Shown piece by piece: positions 47,701-59,406 of a stretch of DNA of 64,000 nt; the first letter of the stretch is position 1, and each line of letters opens with the position of its first letter. The stretch is from contig RWJK01001496.1 of the NCBI GenBank assembly GCA_004335835.1, positions 89,001-153,000 on the forward strand, in the 5' to 3' direction. The notes under the pieces are model-generated. The model had not been told where the DNA came from and ran no database searches. It saw only the letters and a program-made list of their open reading frames with translations. The position numbers and the translations under genes are program-made. This stretch comes from Scenedesmus sp. ARA3. Its lineage: Eukaryota; Chlorophyta; Chlorophyceae; Sphaeropleales; Scenedesmaceae.

Positions 47701-50700
47701 GTCGGGAAGCCGCGCACTGCAGCCGCCAGGTCGTACGGCTCGTCGCGCTGGTTGGTGCCAAGCTTGAGGTGGCCGCGCCTGCAGGCCGGCACAGTCTGCT
47801 GCAGCAGCGTGCCTGAGCCGCTCCAAATCAGGTTGGCTGCCATTGGCCAGTGAAAGCGGAAAGGCACCGGGTCGTCCAGCTGCAGGCAGAAGGCCTGCAG
47901 GATTGAGAGGAGGGGCAGCGCAGATCGGAAAGCAGGGCACAGCAGTGATGTACAGCAGGACACCAGCCAGCAAAGGTGGGGTAGGTGCGCTGATGTAAAA
48001 TTTGGAGCAGGGGCTATGCTGCTGCTAATGCTGATAGGAGGCCTCAGCTGCTGCGGAGACAGTCGAGGAATCACAACAAGTAGCTCTGGCAGCGCGTTGC
48101 ATGGTCTGCTGCTGCTGCAGCAAGGCCATGCAAACGCCAGACCCACGAAGTGCAAACATCTGTCAACGCCATGTCAAATGTGACTGTTCAATGATACCTG
48201 TCATGGTCCCCACTCTGATGCCAACCAGTGCCACAGGCTATGAGCCACAGCACAACTAGTGTTTTCCAGACACCATTAATCCTGGCACAGAGCTGCATCT
48301 GTATACATTGACATCAATCACTCCCGCACCTGCAGCTTGTACTCCGCCTCCTTTGCCTTCAGCAGCGTGACCTGGTGCCTGCTCAGCAGCACCTCGCGCA
48401 TGCCCGTGCCGCTGCACGGCACGTCAGGCACCAGACCGACAGTCATGCTGCGCCCGTTGGGCCGCCCGAGCACCGGCAACATCACAGTGGGGTCAAACAG
48501 CTCCCAGAAAGGGTCTGCGCGAGACACCCTGCACCGCTCACAGAAGAATGCGGCGCGCTGCACCAGCGGCGTGTGCGTGACTGCGTCACGCAGCGGCGGT
48601 AGGCCGGGCTTGAGTGTGAGCTGCTGCTTCACGCACTCAACGTGCTGCCACACGCCGCAGCAGGCGCCGCAGCACTGCAGCAGCGGCTCGATGCGGGTGG
48701 CTGCCGCGCACAGGCAGCGCACCTGCGAACATTGCAGGACGCAACAGAGCGAGGCGCAGGTAAGCACGGTGCCCAAATGCAGTGACGGCATGCGTTGCAG
48801 CCTTACTTATAAGCGCCATGCTGCAGCAGACTGCAGAGCAGTGCAGCAGCATGATGCAGGGAGGATGGCCCCTGAGGCTGCATCGCACCAAGCAATGCGC
48901 TGACATATGCATGCTGGCTGCAGGTGCAGCTTCGGATGCAGCACACTCACCGCACAAGCAGGCCCTCCTGCAAGCAGCTGCTGCCATGCCAGCAGCAGCA
49001 GCAGCAGCAGCGGCGCACCTGCGTGTTGAGCAGCCCCAAGCCTTCACTGCCATCTAGGAAGCGTCCAATGACCTCCTCTATCCCCAGCTCGCCACCTGCT
49101 ACCGGCGGCCGTGCTGCTGCTGGTGCTGCTGCCGGCGCTGTGATCCGTGCGCGCTTGTTGGCGCCGCCAGCAGCAGTCCTATACCGTGCCTCAACCTCGT
49201 CGACGTGCCTGTGCAGCGCGACGCTGCGGTGGGTTTGAGCTAAGTGTTTGAGCTCAGCGTCGCGCAGCCTTCGGTAGACTGCGTCAACAACGAGCGCTGC
49301 GTTTGTCAATCTGTCCTGATCCACCACCCTGTGGCCGCTTGAATTGCTAGTAGCACAAACACGGACAGCAGGCAGGGCACGGCGAGGTGCAAAGACGGGC
49401 AGAGTGGTTAGAATTTTGGGTTGATCTTGGGGGCTTAGAGCAGCGCCTCGTGCCCTTGCAAACCTGCTGACATCAACTGCCAGCGCAATCATGCAGGGTG
49501 GAGCTGTGTCCTGCAGCTGCTGAGAGCAGCTGCCCCCTGCTGCTGCTTTGCTGCACCAAAACGGCAGCGCAGTGCATACACACCACCTACACGTGCAGCT
49601 GTGGTTGCGTGAACAGGCTGCTGCTGCTGCTGCCACCGCTGCTGCTGCCGCCGCCGCCGCTGCTGCTGCGTGCCAGCACTCACAGGTGTGCCGCATCTTT
49701 GAACAAGTCGAGTATGCGGTTGCTCAGCTCCTCCTTCTTGCCCGAGCGCGACATGCTGAGCTGCTGCAGCACCTCCTTGAGCTGCTCCAGCTTGAACGTC
49801 TGCACCTTGGCCTGATGCGGCGCAGCGCAGCGCAGCGTAGCGCAGCACAGCACAGCACAGCACAGCACGGCACAGCACAGCGCCACAGGTAAGCATCAGG
49901 TGCCGAGCAGGGCATGCAGGGCTCGGCAGGGTAAGTTTAAGACAGCCGCATGTTCAGGGTGTAGGACAGTTGCCCAACTGCTTCCGCATGGCGTCCTCAA
50001 GTGGCATGGGTTGCAGGGCTTGCACCCAAAAGCACAGCCGCAGCCGCAGCAGCACACATACATGCGCCAAGTGCCTTGCCAGTAGCTGCTGCGGCAGCTC
50101 TGCGCAAGAGACAGCTGTCCTGCAAGCGCAGGTGTCATGCAACCACAGCCAGTGGATGCATCTGCTGCTGCCTGCAGTCAGCAACACTGACCAGGATGCT
50201 GCGTTGAAACAGCAGGCATGAGCCTATGTGTGTGCCGCGTATGCTGCCGCCATGTTGCACGTGATGACCCCGGCCTACTCACTCAAGCCAGAAGCTCCTG
50301 CATGCTGCAGGTTCTACGCTCTCTGCCCTTGCAACTTTGGCTGCCTTGTGTTTCATCACGCAGCGCAGCTAGACAGCTGCTGCTTTAAACCATGCATGTG
50401 GCTATTGTGAATGGTGATGCCGCAGGTATGGTTTGAAAAAACTAGTATTGTGATTAGACATGCAGCTGTGGTCACTGACCACTGGCCAGCCACACCAGCA
50501 AGCATGCCAGACCCCCCACTGCTAGCGCAACCAGCATCCCCTGACAGAGCTTTCATGCATGAAACCATGTTGATGAATGCTTTTACAATACCGCTGCTGC
50601 ATGCGGCACCAGCCTTGCCTATTTGCTACTAGCCTGCAGCTGCAACCCAGCTGATGAGTGCACACGCATGACCAGGCATGCACAGTGAACGTCATCTTGT

Positions 50701-50788
50701 GCAGTGTGCTGATGTGATGCTGTGCATGGCTTCCTGCAAGCAACATACAAACCTTAATGACATTGAGGTTGACAATCTCCTGCGCCAT
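44721..50788 (-). CDS. SIZ1-like: SIZ1/PIAS-like SUMO ligase homologue with degenerate SP-RING
   Basis: Nine exons in phase: 50788-50753, 49811-49684, 49328-49019, 48722-48330, 47894-47694, 47348-47247, 47030-46662, 46415-46177 and 45873-44721; 976 residues. Domain order matches plant SIZ1. SAP (about 13-55, LEQLKEVLQQLSMSRSGKK) for DNA binding. PHD (about 159-232, CLC, CCGACCGVWQHVEC, FCERC, then RADPFW as in SIZ1). PINIT (290-390, VPFRFHWP) for substrate and SUMO contacts. SP-RING region (453-512). SIM (VIEILDSDDE, near 617). A Gln-rich tail to the stop. In the SP-RING region the scaffold is recognisable (FDLDSFLEV..ATRKW), but the expected CPM reads KDPYS, the Cys/His cluster reads DTAGAAPSA, and the CPIC reads DPHS, so zinc ligands are absent. 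It probably still binds chromatin and SUMO; classical E3 catalysis is doubtful. Nuclear location is inferred. Confidence 0.85.
46662..46841 (-). other. SP-RING remnant lacking zinc ligands
   Basis: This exon segment encodes residues 454-513. The stretch is continuous in one exon, so mis-splicing is an unlikely explanation. Only one Cys (in KPSCVQ) remains, and not at a ligand position. Confidence 0.75.
49821..49884 (-). repeat. Pentanucleotide GCAGC/ACAGC minisatellite
   Basis: About 12 units of gcagc or acagc on the plus strand, in intron 1 of the SIZ1-like gene, ending about 10 bases before the exon 2 acceptor. Confidence 0.8.
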
Positions 50789-51603
50789 GGTGCTGCCAGC
50801 ATACGTTGCCAGCTGTACTGTCCGGCTGCCTGGCCGCTACTGCTGCTGCAAGCCTGACAAGTCCTGCCGACTGCCACGGCAGGGATCATGCCGCTGCTGA
50901 GACACCATAAGCTTCAAGGCGTAACTGTTTCAGGTTTGTGTCCACTGAGGATGTGCTCCTTGCTGCCCAGCAGTCGTGCTGCACAGCTGCTGCTTGGGGT
51001 GGATGGGGCTGCCTGCCCGCTACCTGTGTTCGTCTCGAAACCTCTTTGCAAACTAAAACAAACCCAATAGACGGCGTGTATCTTGTAGTAAACGCAAATC
51101 AACGAACTTCTCCGCGCAATCAGGCCCAAAACACAGCATCAACAGTTGTATTGCATCTACAATACTTCAATTACGTTGAACGAATATGCAACGTCATCCT
51201 CAGCAGCATGTGGTACAAGTAGGGTTGGCAGGCGCGCCCCAATCGGTTGAGCTGCTTGGTGTAGGGCTGTTCAACTCCGCCTGTGAATGTTAATCATCGA
51301 TCTTAGACCAAAACACTTAAGAAACGACCATTGCACCTCTTCATGCATCTCTGCCCACTTCTTAGCAGTTTCCTGTACTCCATGCACTGTGCACACGGTC
51401 TCTGATAGCCTAAGCATACGTTTCCTCAACTCAACTTTGCTAGTGTTTAAATGTCAACTATCTTCTGGGCAAGCATAGCCACGCAGCGTTTGCTGCTGTC
51501 CGCTTCCAGCTTGTGTTGGCTATAGTTGGCTTATACGTCAGGAGAGCCTGCATGCTTCTCGCAGGCTGCAGCTAAGGCCAGCATTTTGTACATTACTCGT
51601 TCA
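50789..51603. promoter_or_regulatory. Divergent intergenic region
   Basis: About 0.8 kb between the minus-strand SIZ1-like start and the plus-strand ORF start at 51604. Less GC-rich than its flanks, with no exon seen. It should hold both promoters; no core element could be named. Confidence 0.4.
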
Positions 51604-52737
51604 ATGCCGCGTCAGCGCAGTCAGCAGGCCTACACGCTTCTGCCAGATTGGCTTCCCCATGGAGTGCACATGGCGCCTGAGCAGGACAGGTTAGCACCAG
51701 CAAGCTGGCATGGCAGTGCATCGCCTGGCCATGCAGATGTGGCAGCTCCACCGCATGCAGTGCAGCAGCTGAGATACTGGCCAGATTCAGCACTCACAAC
51801 GGTTGCTGGCTTTCCCACGCCACACAAGGACATACCTGTCCTGCAAGCCACAGTCATTTTGGAAGGCTGCAGCAACGAAAGCTGCAGCACAGCACTGAAC
51901 TCGGCAGCCAACAGCAGCAGCCTGGACTGCCCCGACGGCAGCAGCATGGTCACTGACATCTGGTCCGCAGCACCTGCACCGCTGGCACGCAGTACCAGCG
52001 ATGTAACAAGCAGCAACAGCAGCACCGCGGCAGGCTCGCCAGCACCCCTCATGCGCAGCATCAGTGACGTCACGAGCCACATCTCGCACAGCTCTCGCAG
52101 CGCACAGGTTGCGCCCGCCCAGCAATCAAGCCCACAGCAGCAGCAGTGCAGGCCAGCCAGGCAGCGCCTGCTGCTGATCCAGCAGCTGCATGCACGCGCC
52201 AAGCCTGCTGCGACTGCCAGCGCGCTGCACCTAGCTGGCAGATGGTGGCACCAAGATGCACATCAGCTGAGTGAGCTGCTGCTGATGCCTGACGGCACAA
52301 TGGCCTGGCTCAGGCAGAGCCGCCAGGTCAGCGCAGCACAGGCAGGCAGCGGCAGCGGCCGCAGCGCAGGCATCACCAGCAGCATGGCTGCTGCAGCCAG
52401 CAGGGTGAGGCAGTTGCTCAGCACTAACAAGCAGCAGCAAACAGCAGCAGCAGCAGCAACAGCAAGTTGCACCGAGCCTGTGAATTGCAGTTGGAGCTTG
52501 CAGCCATATGAGTGTGTTGCAGAGTGGCGCGGCAGCTGGCGGCTGGCAGAGGGCAATGCCCGGCGAGGCAAGCTGTTACTGACATTCTTAGCGTCTGCGC
52601 TAGAGGAGCGCCAGCATGGCAGCGTGTGCACGCGCAACCAGCAGCAGAAGCAGCAGCAGGCGGAGGTGTCATTCCAGCGTGGAGCTTTGGAGGATGTGCT
52701 GCTGCTGGATGGCGTGGCGCACATGAGGTCTGCTTGA
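51604..52737 (+). CDS. Uncharacterised single-exon protein
   Basis: The first ATG in a long open frame is at 51604 (MPRQRSQQAY), giving 377 residues to TGA. There is no signal peptide or membrane segment. Residues about 130-170 hold two related phosphosite-like units, LARSTSDVTS and LMRSISDVTS. The C-terminal half looks like one ordered domain interrupted by Gln and Ala tracts: LAGRWWHQDAHQLSELLLMP, DGTMAWLR, ECVAEWRGSWRL, GKLLLTFLASALEER and FQRGALEDVLLLDG. The W-rich beta-like pattern resembles small beta-barrel domains, but I cannot name a family. It diverges from the SIZ1-like gene. TGTAA lies 414 bp past the stop. Confidence 0.6.
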   Translation: MPRQRSQQAYTLLPDWLPHGVHMAPEQDRLAPASWHGSASPGHADVAAPPHAVQQLRYWPDSALTTVAGFPTPHKDIPVLQATVILEGCSNESCSTALNSAANSSSLDCPDGSSMVTDIWSAAPAPLARSTSDVTSSNSSTAAGSPAPLMRSISDVTSHISHSSRSAQVAPAQQSSPQQQQCRPARQRLLLIQQLHARAKPAATASALHLAGRWWHQDAHQLSELLLMPDGTMAWLRQSRQVSAAQAGSGSGRSAGITSSMAAAASRVRQLLSTNKQQQTAAAAATASCTEPVNCSWSLQPYECVAEWRGSWRLAEGNARRGKLLLTFLASALEERQHGSVCTRNQQQKQQQAEVSFQRGALEDVLLLDGVAHMRSA

Positions 52738-53150
52738 TCAATTGAATGAGGTTAGTCACATGATTGGCAAAGCGAGCTCCTTTGCAGCACAACTGCGCCC
52801 ACCACGACAGAGCATGTCCAGCTGGCTGTTTGCTGGTCTGCGTCAGGCGAGAGCAGTACAGCAGCTCCATGTTCTACTCATTGGTGTGCTGCTCCTGCGC
52901 CTGTGGCTGCGTAGGTGTTGCACAATGTGATGGCTCCAGCCACAGCTGCATGCTGCGCTGCTTGGCGACTGTATGCATCTGCTGCAGGATGAGCGGTGGG
53001 TGCAGTACGGAGCCAGCGCTCTGAGCTGATAGTGCATTCGGACTTGAGCACTTGGAGTGAATCATGTGCGTGTTGTGCGTGCTTCTGCACTTTGTGCGCT
53101 CGTGCAACAAGGGGAATGCGCAGGTCACAAGGTGCAATATGTATGCAGCA

Positions 53151-53155
53151 TGTAA
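53151..53155 (+). promoter_or_regulatory. Possible TGTAA polyadenylation signal
   Basis: 414 bp after the stop of the single-exon ORF at 51604. Weak by itself. Confidence 0.35.
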
Positions 53156-53227
53156 TTGGCCGTGCAGGCACGCTTAGCCATACCGCCCAGCTGAGCCACT
53201 GTTCAGATGGCAATAAGAACTGCTCTG

Positions 53228-53827
53228 CTACGTATGTTTACGCGGCACATCGGCACACACATGCTGCAAATGTGCGCATAGATGTGGGCAGCAAGCGTGT
53301 GCGTTTTGTTCAACTGTTGGGTGGTGGAGGTTATGAAGGGGGCAATAACACCTGCGCATGTAGTTGTTCTGCTGCGCCGTTTCAGGCAACAGTGCTGACA
53401 TTGGATAAGGATGACATGTGTGCATCCAGCAAAGAATAGCATGAAGGTGTGTGCTACAAGGCTGCTGCAGCCGGGGCCTTTGTAGGCGTGGTGTGCAAGA
53501 TTGTATGCGACTCGGTTTGACTTCAATACGGTACACTACCCCAGTTGCTGTGTACTGGAAAGTGTAGTTCAGGATGGAGGGTGCTCCAGCTGACTGCTGT
53601 CTTGTCTCTGGCGTCACTGTTGTGGTGTCTTCGGTTGGCTTTCTGGCTGCCTCTGGGACGCCCTCTTGACTGGCGGAACAACTGCGTGACGGGACAGTTG
53701 AGAGTGCAGGTTTGCGGGTTTCAAGGCAGATAGTTGCCGTTGGTGTTTGTGGTACCTTGTCAATAACCAGCAGCACGCGGCCGTTGCACGATAGAGTTAC
53801 GAAAGGGCCAGTCGCTTTGGGGGGCAT
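53228..53827 (-). CDS. Hypothetical small ORF, possible gene remnant
   Basis: An ATG-started minus-strand frame of 199 codons. Parts read like real protein: ATGPFVTLSCNGRVLLVIDK, then a Thr/Pro-rich linker, then ILNYTFQYTATGVVYRIEV. The rest is compositionally poor. It lies in a region GT-rich on the opposite strand. A second protein-like minus stretch near 55125-55237 (ATDDPNVTFQGTAKK) has a plausible acceptor before it. These could be one split or decayed gene; no family was recognised. Confidence 0.25.
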   Translation of the reverse strand: MPPKATGPFVTLSCNGRVLLVIDKVPQTPTATICLETRKPALSTVPSRSCSASQEGVPEAARKPTEDTTTVTPETRQQSAGAPSILNYTFQYTATGVVYRIEVKPSRIQSCTPRLQRPRLQQPCSTHLHAILCWMHTCHPYPMSALLPETAQQNNYMRRCYCPLHNLHHPTVEQNAHACCPHLCAHLQHVCADVPRKHT

Positions 53828-54213
53828 GGCAGGAGGTATGTGCAAAATGGGAGTGGCCAGATGTCTGTGAAGATGGCTGGGAAGATGGCTGGGAAGATGG
53901 ATGGGACGATGTATGTTGACACCGTGCATGGAAACGGTGCATTGGGTGTGGTGGGGTGTGGGTCTGGACTTGATGCAGCGGGTGTCAGTGGTGCACGAAG
54001 CATGCGGTGCATTGGAGAGTTTTTGGGCCTGGCATGCCCTGCCAGGCACGCAGCCAACCGTATGGGTAACCCCCACCTGCTGCCTTGTGAAGGCGGTGAG
54101 GGGGTCTGGGTGGTCTACCCCTCACCAATAGAGAGGCAATAATAGTCGTAGTTTCCGCTCCGTACGGGGCGCGGTTGCCGATGCCGATGACAAGGTATGG
54201 CTTACAAGAAGAC

Positions 54214-54232
54214 TATTATTATTATTATTATT
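54214..54232 (+). repeat. ATT microsatellite
   Basis: Six ATT units in an otherwise unassigned region. Confidence 0.9.
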
Positions 54233-57200
54233 GGGCCTGGCATGCACTCTATGGTGCAGATTTGCAAAGCTTGCTTGCTGGATTCATGATCACCCTGCAC
54301 ACCATGATGCACACGTGTCTTGCGCACAGCATCCTCGTTGTGATGGAGTCTGCAGCTCACAAAATCCTCTGCAGGCAGATCCACGCGCGGACAACGGCAG
54401 TAGGCGGTGTTTTGCCTAGTACATGCAGCGCTCTGCAAATCACAGCGTTACACACGCATGCTGGCGTTGGCAGCCGGGGTGGTGTGGTCGGCTTTATGTA
54501 CTGCCATGCACCCCATGATCTGTATACTAGGAGCATTCGGATATCCTGTTACTGCAGAGGGGCTCGTTCACTGCAAGTACGCTCAACGTACTGGAGAGAG
54601 TACATCTTCCTCTTTCTTGGCGCTTGCCACCCACTGCTCTTGCTAGCCTTCAAGGCTTAGTTGTTGACGCACTGGGTCCAGAGTTGGTTCCCTTCATGCG
54701 CTGTGCAGGACGATGATGGTGTCTTGCCTGTGGCCTACAAATACATCGCGTGGCATCTGCAATGCGCTAGGTGTTGCTTTAAGGTCTGTTTTGTCGTACG
54801 TGTTTGTTTGGGGTGGACGGCAGCGGCGTTCCCGCCTGGCGACCCCCGGCAGTAGGTCGGTTGTATCTGCAGCAACTGTGTGTGCGCTGCATTGGGCATC
54901 TGTGTGCTTTTAGGCTTCAGTCAGCTTGACAAGTGCGCAGATCACGTGATCTGTGTCAGGCATCCCTGCTTTTGTGGCGCGGTATCCATGTACTGCTGCA
55001 AAGGGATCATAAGCAGTGCATTGCATGGTGGCGCATGGCTGTGAGCTGTTCGTTGGTTGCTGCGCCAGTGACTGAATATCGTGCTTGCGCTTGGGATCTC
55101 CGCAGTGCGTGCAAGAACATCTTGCTGTGATCTCATCAAATGGAGCAGTACTGTTGATGAAGCAGTAGTCGTGCTCGTAGTGGCGCCTTTTTTTGGCAGT
55201 GCCCTGGAATGTTACGTTCGGGTCGTCAGTGGCAAACAACCTGGCTTGATGAACCTTGTATTATTTGTAGGCAGGTATCAGTACGTCACGGTGACATTAT
55301 CATGTTTTGGATTATCATCTGGCATTGTCATGTACCTCATCCAGTATGGCGTACATACTCCACAGGTTACACTATCAACGGACTAGTCAAATGAAATCAA
55401 GTCCTGCAAAGCATTCAGGAAGCCACACACGACAGCCCCAGACCACCTGCCCCACTTGCACCTTGTGATGAATATGTTGAATGCGATGCACCGTGTGAGA
55501 ACAATGCATTCAGGTCTGCTGCTCTATCACGTGATAGTGCACAGTCGCTTGAGAGTCAGTCAAGGTGCTGTAGCGTGGCATGCACGCCTGACACTGTCTG
55601 GCAGAAGGTGCGGGGGATCCAGCAGCAGCACGCAACAGCAGCAAAGGAACGGGCTGCCCACTTGTTGCCACACACCGGCGCAGCCTGTCGAGCCAGGCCT
55701 AGCAGTTGCAGGTGGCAAACCGTGTGCATTGCTGATACAGCTGCTGCTGCTGCATGCTGAGCTAGCTGGCGGCGCTGACGCCACAGGGCATGCAGCAGAG
55801 TTGCAGGCTACGCGCACATAGCGCTTCATGCATATATAGATGGACGAAACTATGCGTGTGTAAGTGGTCACGGCACACGCTGCAGGCAAGGGAAGCCGGC
55901 CTGGGGCGGCATGCGTTAGCAAGGCCTGCAGTCATAGGCTGCCGCACAGTTAGGCACGAAGCCAACTATGGCAGGCAGCGACATGGTCGGAACACACGGC
56001 TGCAAGCACGTACAAAACCACCATCTCTGCCGGTGCCATTCCACCAGTGCTGCAGCCGTTCATGCATTCAGGAATCGGTCCACGCTGCAAACTACCAGAG
56101 TCGCCCACTTTGCCCCAAACACTCCTCAGCTGGCAGCTGAAGTGCAGTATGCAGCCGCACTCGCCTGCTTCACACGGCACGGAGTGCTGCACGAATGCAG
56201 ACACGCAGAGACTGTCTAGGCGACAGCTGGTGATGCGCAAGGGCACGGCACAGCTGACGTAAGACACTGCAAGCTGAGTTGCAGTCCTGCCCCCAAGCAC
56301 ACAGTGCACACACCGGGTCAACGACAGCGGCACAGCACCAGCAGACATTGCAGCTGCTCACGCAGACCTGCAAGGCGCGTGGTGCACCCATCATCAGCCA
56401 GTATAATCAGAAAATGGCGCTGCATTGCATTGCATAGGCCAGCCGTCCAGCAGCATGTGCTGCAGCATGCATTGATCTAAGTGCGGCCAGCAGCAAACTA
56501 CACACAGCAAATGCACAGCCGCACCAGAGACGCGCGGCAGCGGAGCAACGCACGCTCTGTTAAAGTCACGGGTGCCTTGCCAGTCAGCCTGATACAGCAA
56601 GCATCGATGCTGTTGTTTGGCTGGGTGAGCACCTGCAAGCATCTGCGCTTTGCTGCACGAAGTCAAGAGCTTCGGTGTCAACATGCCTCACTGTCCGGAT
56701 GCTTTGTGGTCAATAGGTGAACCAAAGTACGTGGAGATGTTCGGAGAACACTTCCGCATGCAGGTGAATGCATCAAACCACCAGGAACAGAATGCTGATT
56801 TGGACAGGTTCAACACCCTGCATGCACCACTTTGCTTGATGCTGTACCTGGCAAGCTTCCTGCTGCACCACACAAGCATGCCACACAAACACACACAGCC
56901 ACTGTCCAATGCATGATAGCTCCACTCCGGGACACGCAGTGATGAAGCAGTCACAGCTGTAGCAAGCCCTTGCACCCGCCAAGCATGCACACACAAAACC
57001 GAATACCACCAATCTTTTATTGTCAGATCCTTCACAGGTTGGATCCACATCCTGCACACTGCCTGCATTCAAAGCCGGCAGCTGAGCTGCACAGCACAGT
57101 CATTCAGAGGCACTGCAGAATGTTTGTTGCTGCCACATGTCCGCAAGCCTGCAGCCCACAATCTGCGTGCCACAGTACAGCAGGAAAATGGATGATACAG

Positions 57201-59039
57201 CCCAGTCTCCTGCCATCACAAGTCACATACCAGGATAAGTAGCATTCTGCTGGCATGAAGACCAACTCACTGCAGCCCGGTCAAAAGGCTTTCCCCTGAT
57301 GAGAGGGGTACCTGCTGCCATACCAGGTTCGTCATTTGCATGCTCCCAACACCCTGCTGCAAGGTGCCAAAACACCAGGTAGCAAGCCTGCACATGCATG
57401 CAGACACATCCCCTGCCGTGTTTTTGCAACCGCAGCAGCATGTGTGGTCAAAACGCAACTGTGCACGGTTGGCTGCTTAGCAAAACCCGTGCACAAAGCC
57501 CGAGGTCCACAGGGCCAACCCAGTTGTGCAAGCTGTCTCCGTTCCATCAAAAAGGGTATGTTTGTGCAAACACTGCCAGCAGCAGCCCTGATGAGAGGGC
57601 AACACCTCCGATGACAAGAGGTGGCACATTCAGCTCAAAAGATCGCGCAATCAAAGCGAGCAAAGCACGACAATCATTGCCAAGCAACATCCAGCAGACA
57701 CAGCACGCCTGCCGCCCTTTCACATCACACAAACACCATAAAGTGTGTGTTTGTCACCTTGCAACAGGCACATACAAAGCAGAGATACGCAATGACAGCG
57801 CCAAACCCCTGCAGCAAAGCAATGCAGCAAAGCACCGCCACGATGCAACTGTATGTGGGCTGATCATTCAGGCTCCAGCAATCATCCTGCAGCGAAACAA
57901 AAAAGTATCAAAGAGACGCACCGCACAGCTGCCAGCAGGCGTCAGCCCAATGCGACCACCTGCACAACGCAAGCTCATCGCCGCAGCCGCAATGCAACGA
58001 GCTGCTTCCAATCAGCCAGGAATGCGACAGCCGTCCAAGTATCAAGCAAGCAACTGCCCTGATGATAGGTCACTCCCCTGATGATAAGGGATTGCAGGAA
58101 AAGAGCATGCCGCAAGGTTTTCTGCTGGTAACAATACCGCCACAAAGCTTCCTCAGACAAACAGCTTCTGCACAAAGCTTCCGCACGAGGATCCAACTGC
58201 ACAAACTCTGATCAAGGCAGTTGCTCTAAATGCGCACCACTGTTCTGCTTTCAAAAGGTCACTCTGAACCCCTGGGCACACCAAGCAGGGTTGACTCAGA
58301 GTCCCCTAACACCAGCCGCACGCCTCGCAGCTGCGCATGCCTTTCATACCAAGGCCAGCGCACGCCTGGGCATGCTATGATAATCGTTGTGTGGATGATA
58401 ATCTAATGATAATACTATAAGTTCATGTGCTCGCCCCAACAGGGATTCATACATTTGTAACATCCACCACAGGCCGCTGCTTCTTTCTTGTTTCCCTTGC
58501 TTCACCGCACCCTGAACAGCGGTGCGTAAAGCAGGGTGCACAGCACACTGCTCGTAGCGAAGTGTAACTGCATTCATGTGAAACATGTAGCAGCTAGCAC
58601 CTGCAGCTGCCAGCAGCAAGACAGCGCCAACAAGGAGAAACACGACCGCGTGTACTTAACTCGCAATATCCACAGCTACTACAACAGCTAGCATTATGAT
58701 GCAGTTCAACCGCGCTGTGGCGGCTAGCCTGACCTTCGATGCTGCCGGATCATGCATTGAGTAGATGATACGTTGAGCGCAGAACAACATGTAAATAACC
58801 CGGCAGCCAAAGTGCCTGTGCCCTGCCAGCCTCAGCCATGCATGTACCGCCATGCATAGCACCCTCCCGCACGACACGCTGCCCGTATGCACCAGTTCGC
58901 TACTTCTTCTTCAAACCTCACAGGTGTCATACTACTGCTCAACGCAGCAGCAACCTGCCTGAAGCTGCACAAATCCCCAACGGTGTAGTACTGCCCGTGT
59001 GCTTCCTTGGAAAGTTCTGCAGGCGCTGATATCCTTCTT

Positions 59040-59168
59040 GCTTGCTGCTGCACGCCTTTCATGCGCGCCCGGCAGCTGATCCTTCTTGCTTGCTGCTGCG
59101 CGCCTTTCATGCGCGCCCGGCAGCTCAGCTTGCTGCTGCGCGCCTGTCATGCGCGCCCGGCAGCTCAG
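59040..59168 (-). repeat. Tandem repeat of about 40-50 bp, three copies
   Basis: The phrase catgcgcgcccggcagct, with gcttgctgctgc(a/g)cgcct before it, occurs three times at about 59040, 59089 and 59128. It lies downstream of the Sushi gene stop. Confidence 0.8.
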
Positions 59169-59240
59169 CCGCAGGCGTTTACCTGTACCTGCAGCCACCT
59201 CCAATGGTGGACCACTGGCCGTTGATGCCTGCTCAGCAGC

Positions 59241-59241
<1 letters not shown>

Positions 59242-59285
<44 letters not shown>
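59242..59285 (+). repeat. CAG microsatellite
   Basis: About 14 CAG units, immediately followed by an imperfect CAG-rich tail to about 59,323. Confidence 0.9.
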
Positions 59286-59289
<4 letters not shown>

Positions 59290-59406
59290 CAGCAGCAGTG
59301 GCAGAAGCAGCAGCAGCGTCAGAAGCAGTCCATGCTGAAGGGAAGTCTCAGGCACAAACTTTGCTGTTTGAGGCGCAAGGACCTGCACAGTACTTTGTAA
59401 AGCCTG

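Larger units (their letters stand above)
52738..59406. other. Long convergent intergenic region
   Basis: The plus strand is GT-rich from 52,738 to about 55,440, then CA-rich from about 55,560 to 59,400. This fits 3' sides of the plus-strand gene at 51604 and the minus-strand Sushi gene at 59407. Two minus-strand protein-like stretches are noted separately (53228-53827 and near 55125-55237). Otherwise only simple repeats were seen. Confidence 0.45.
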
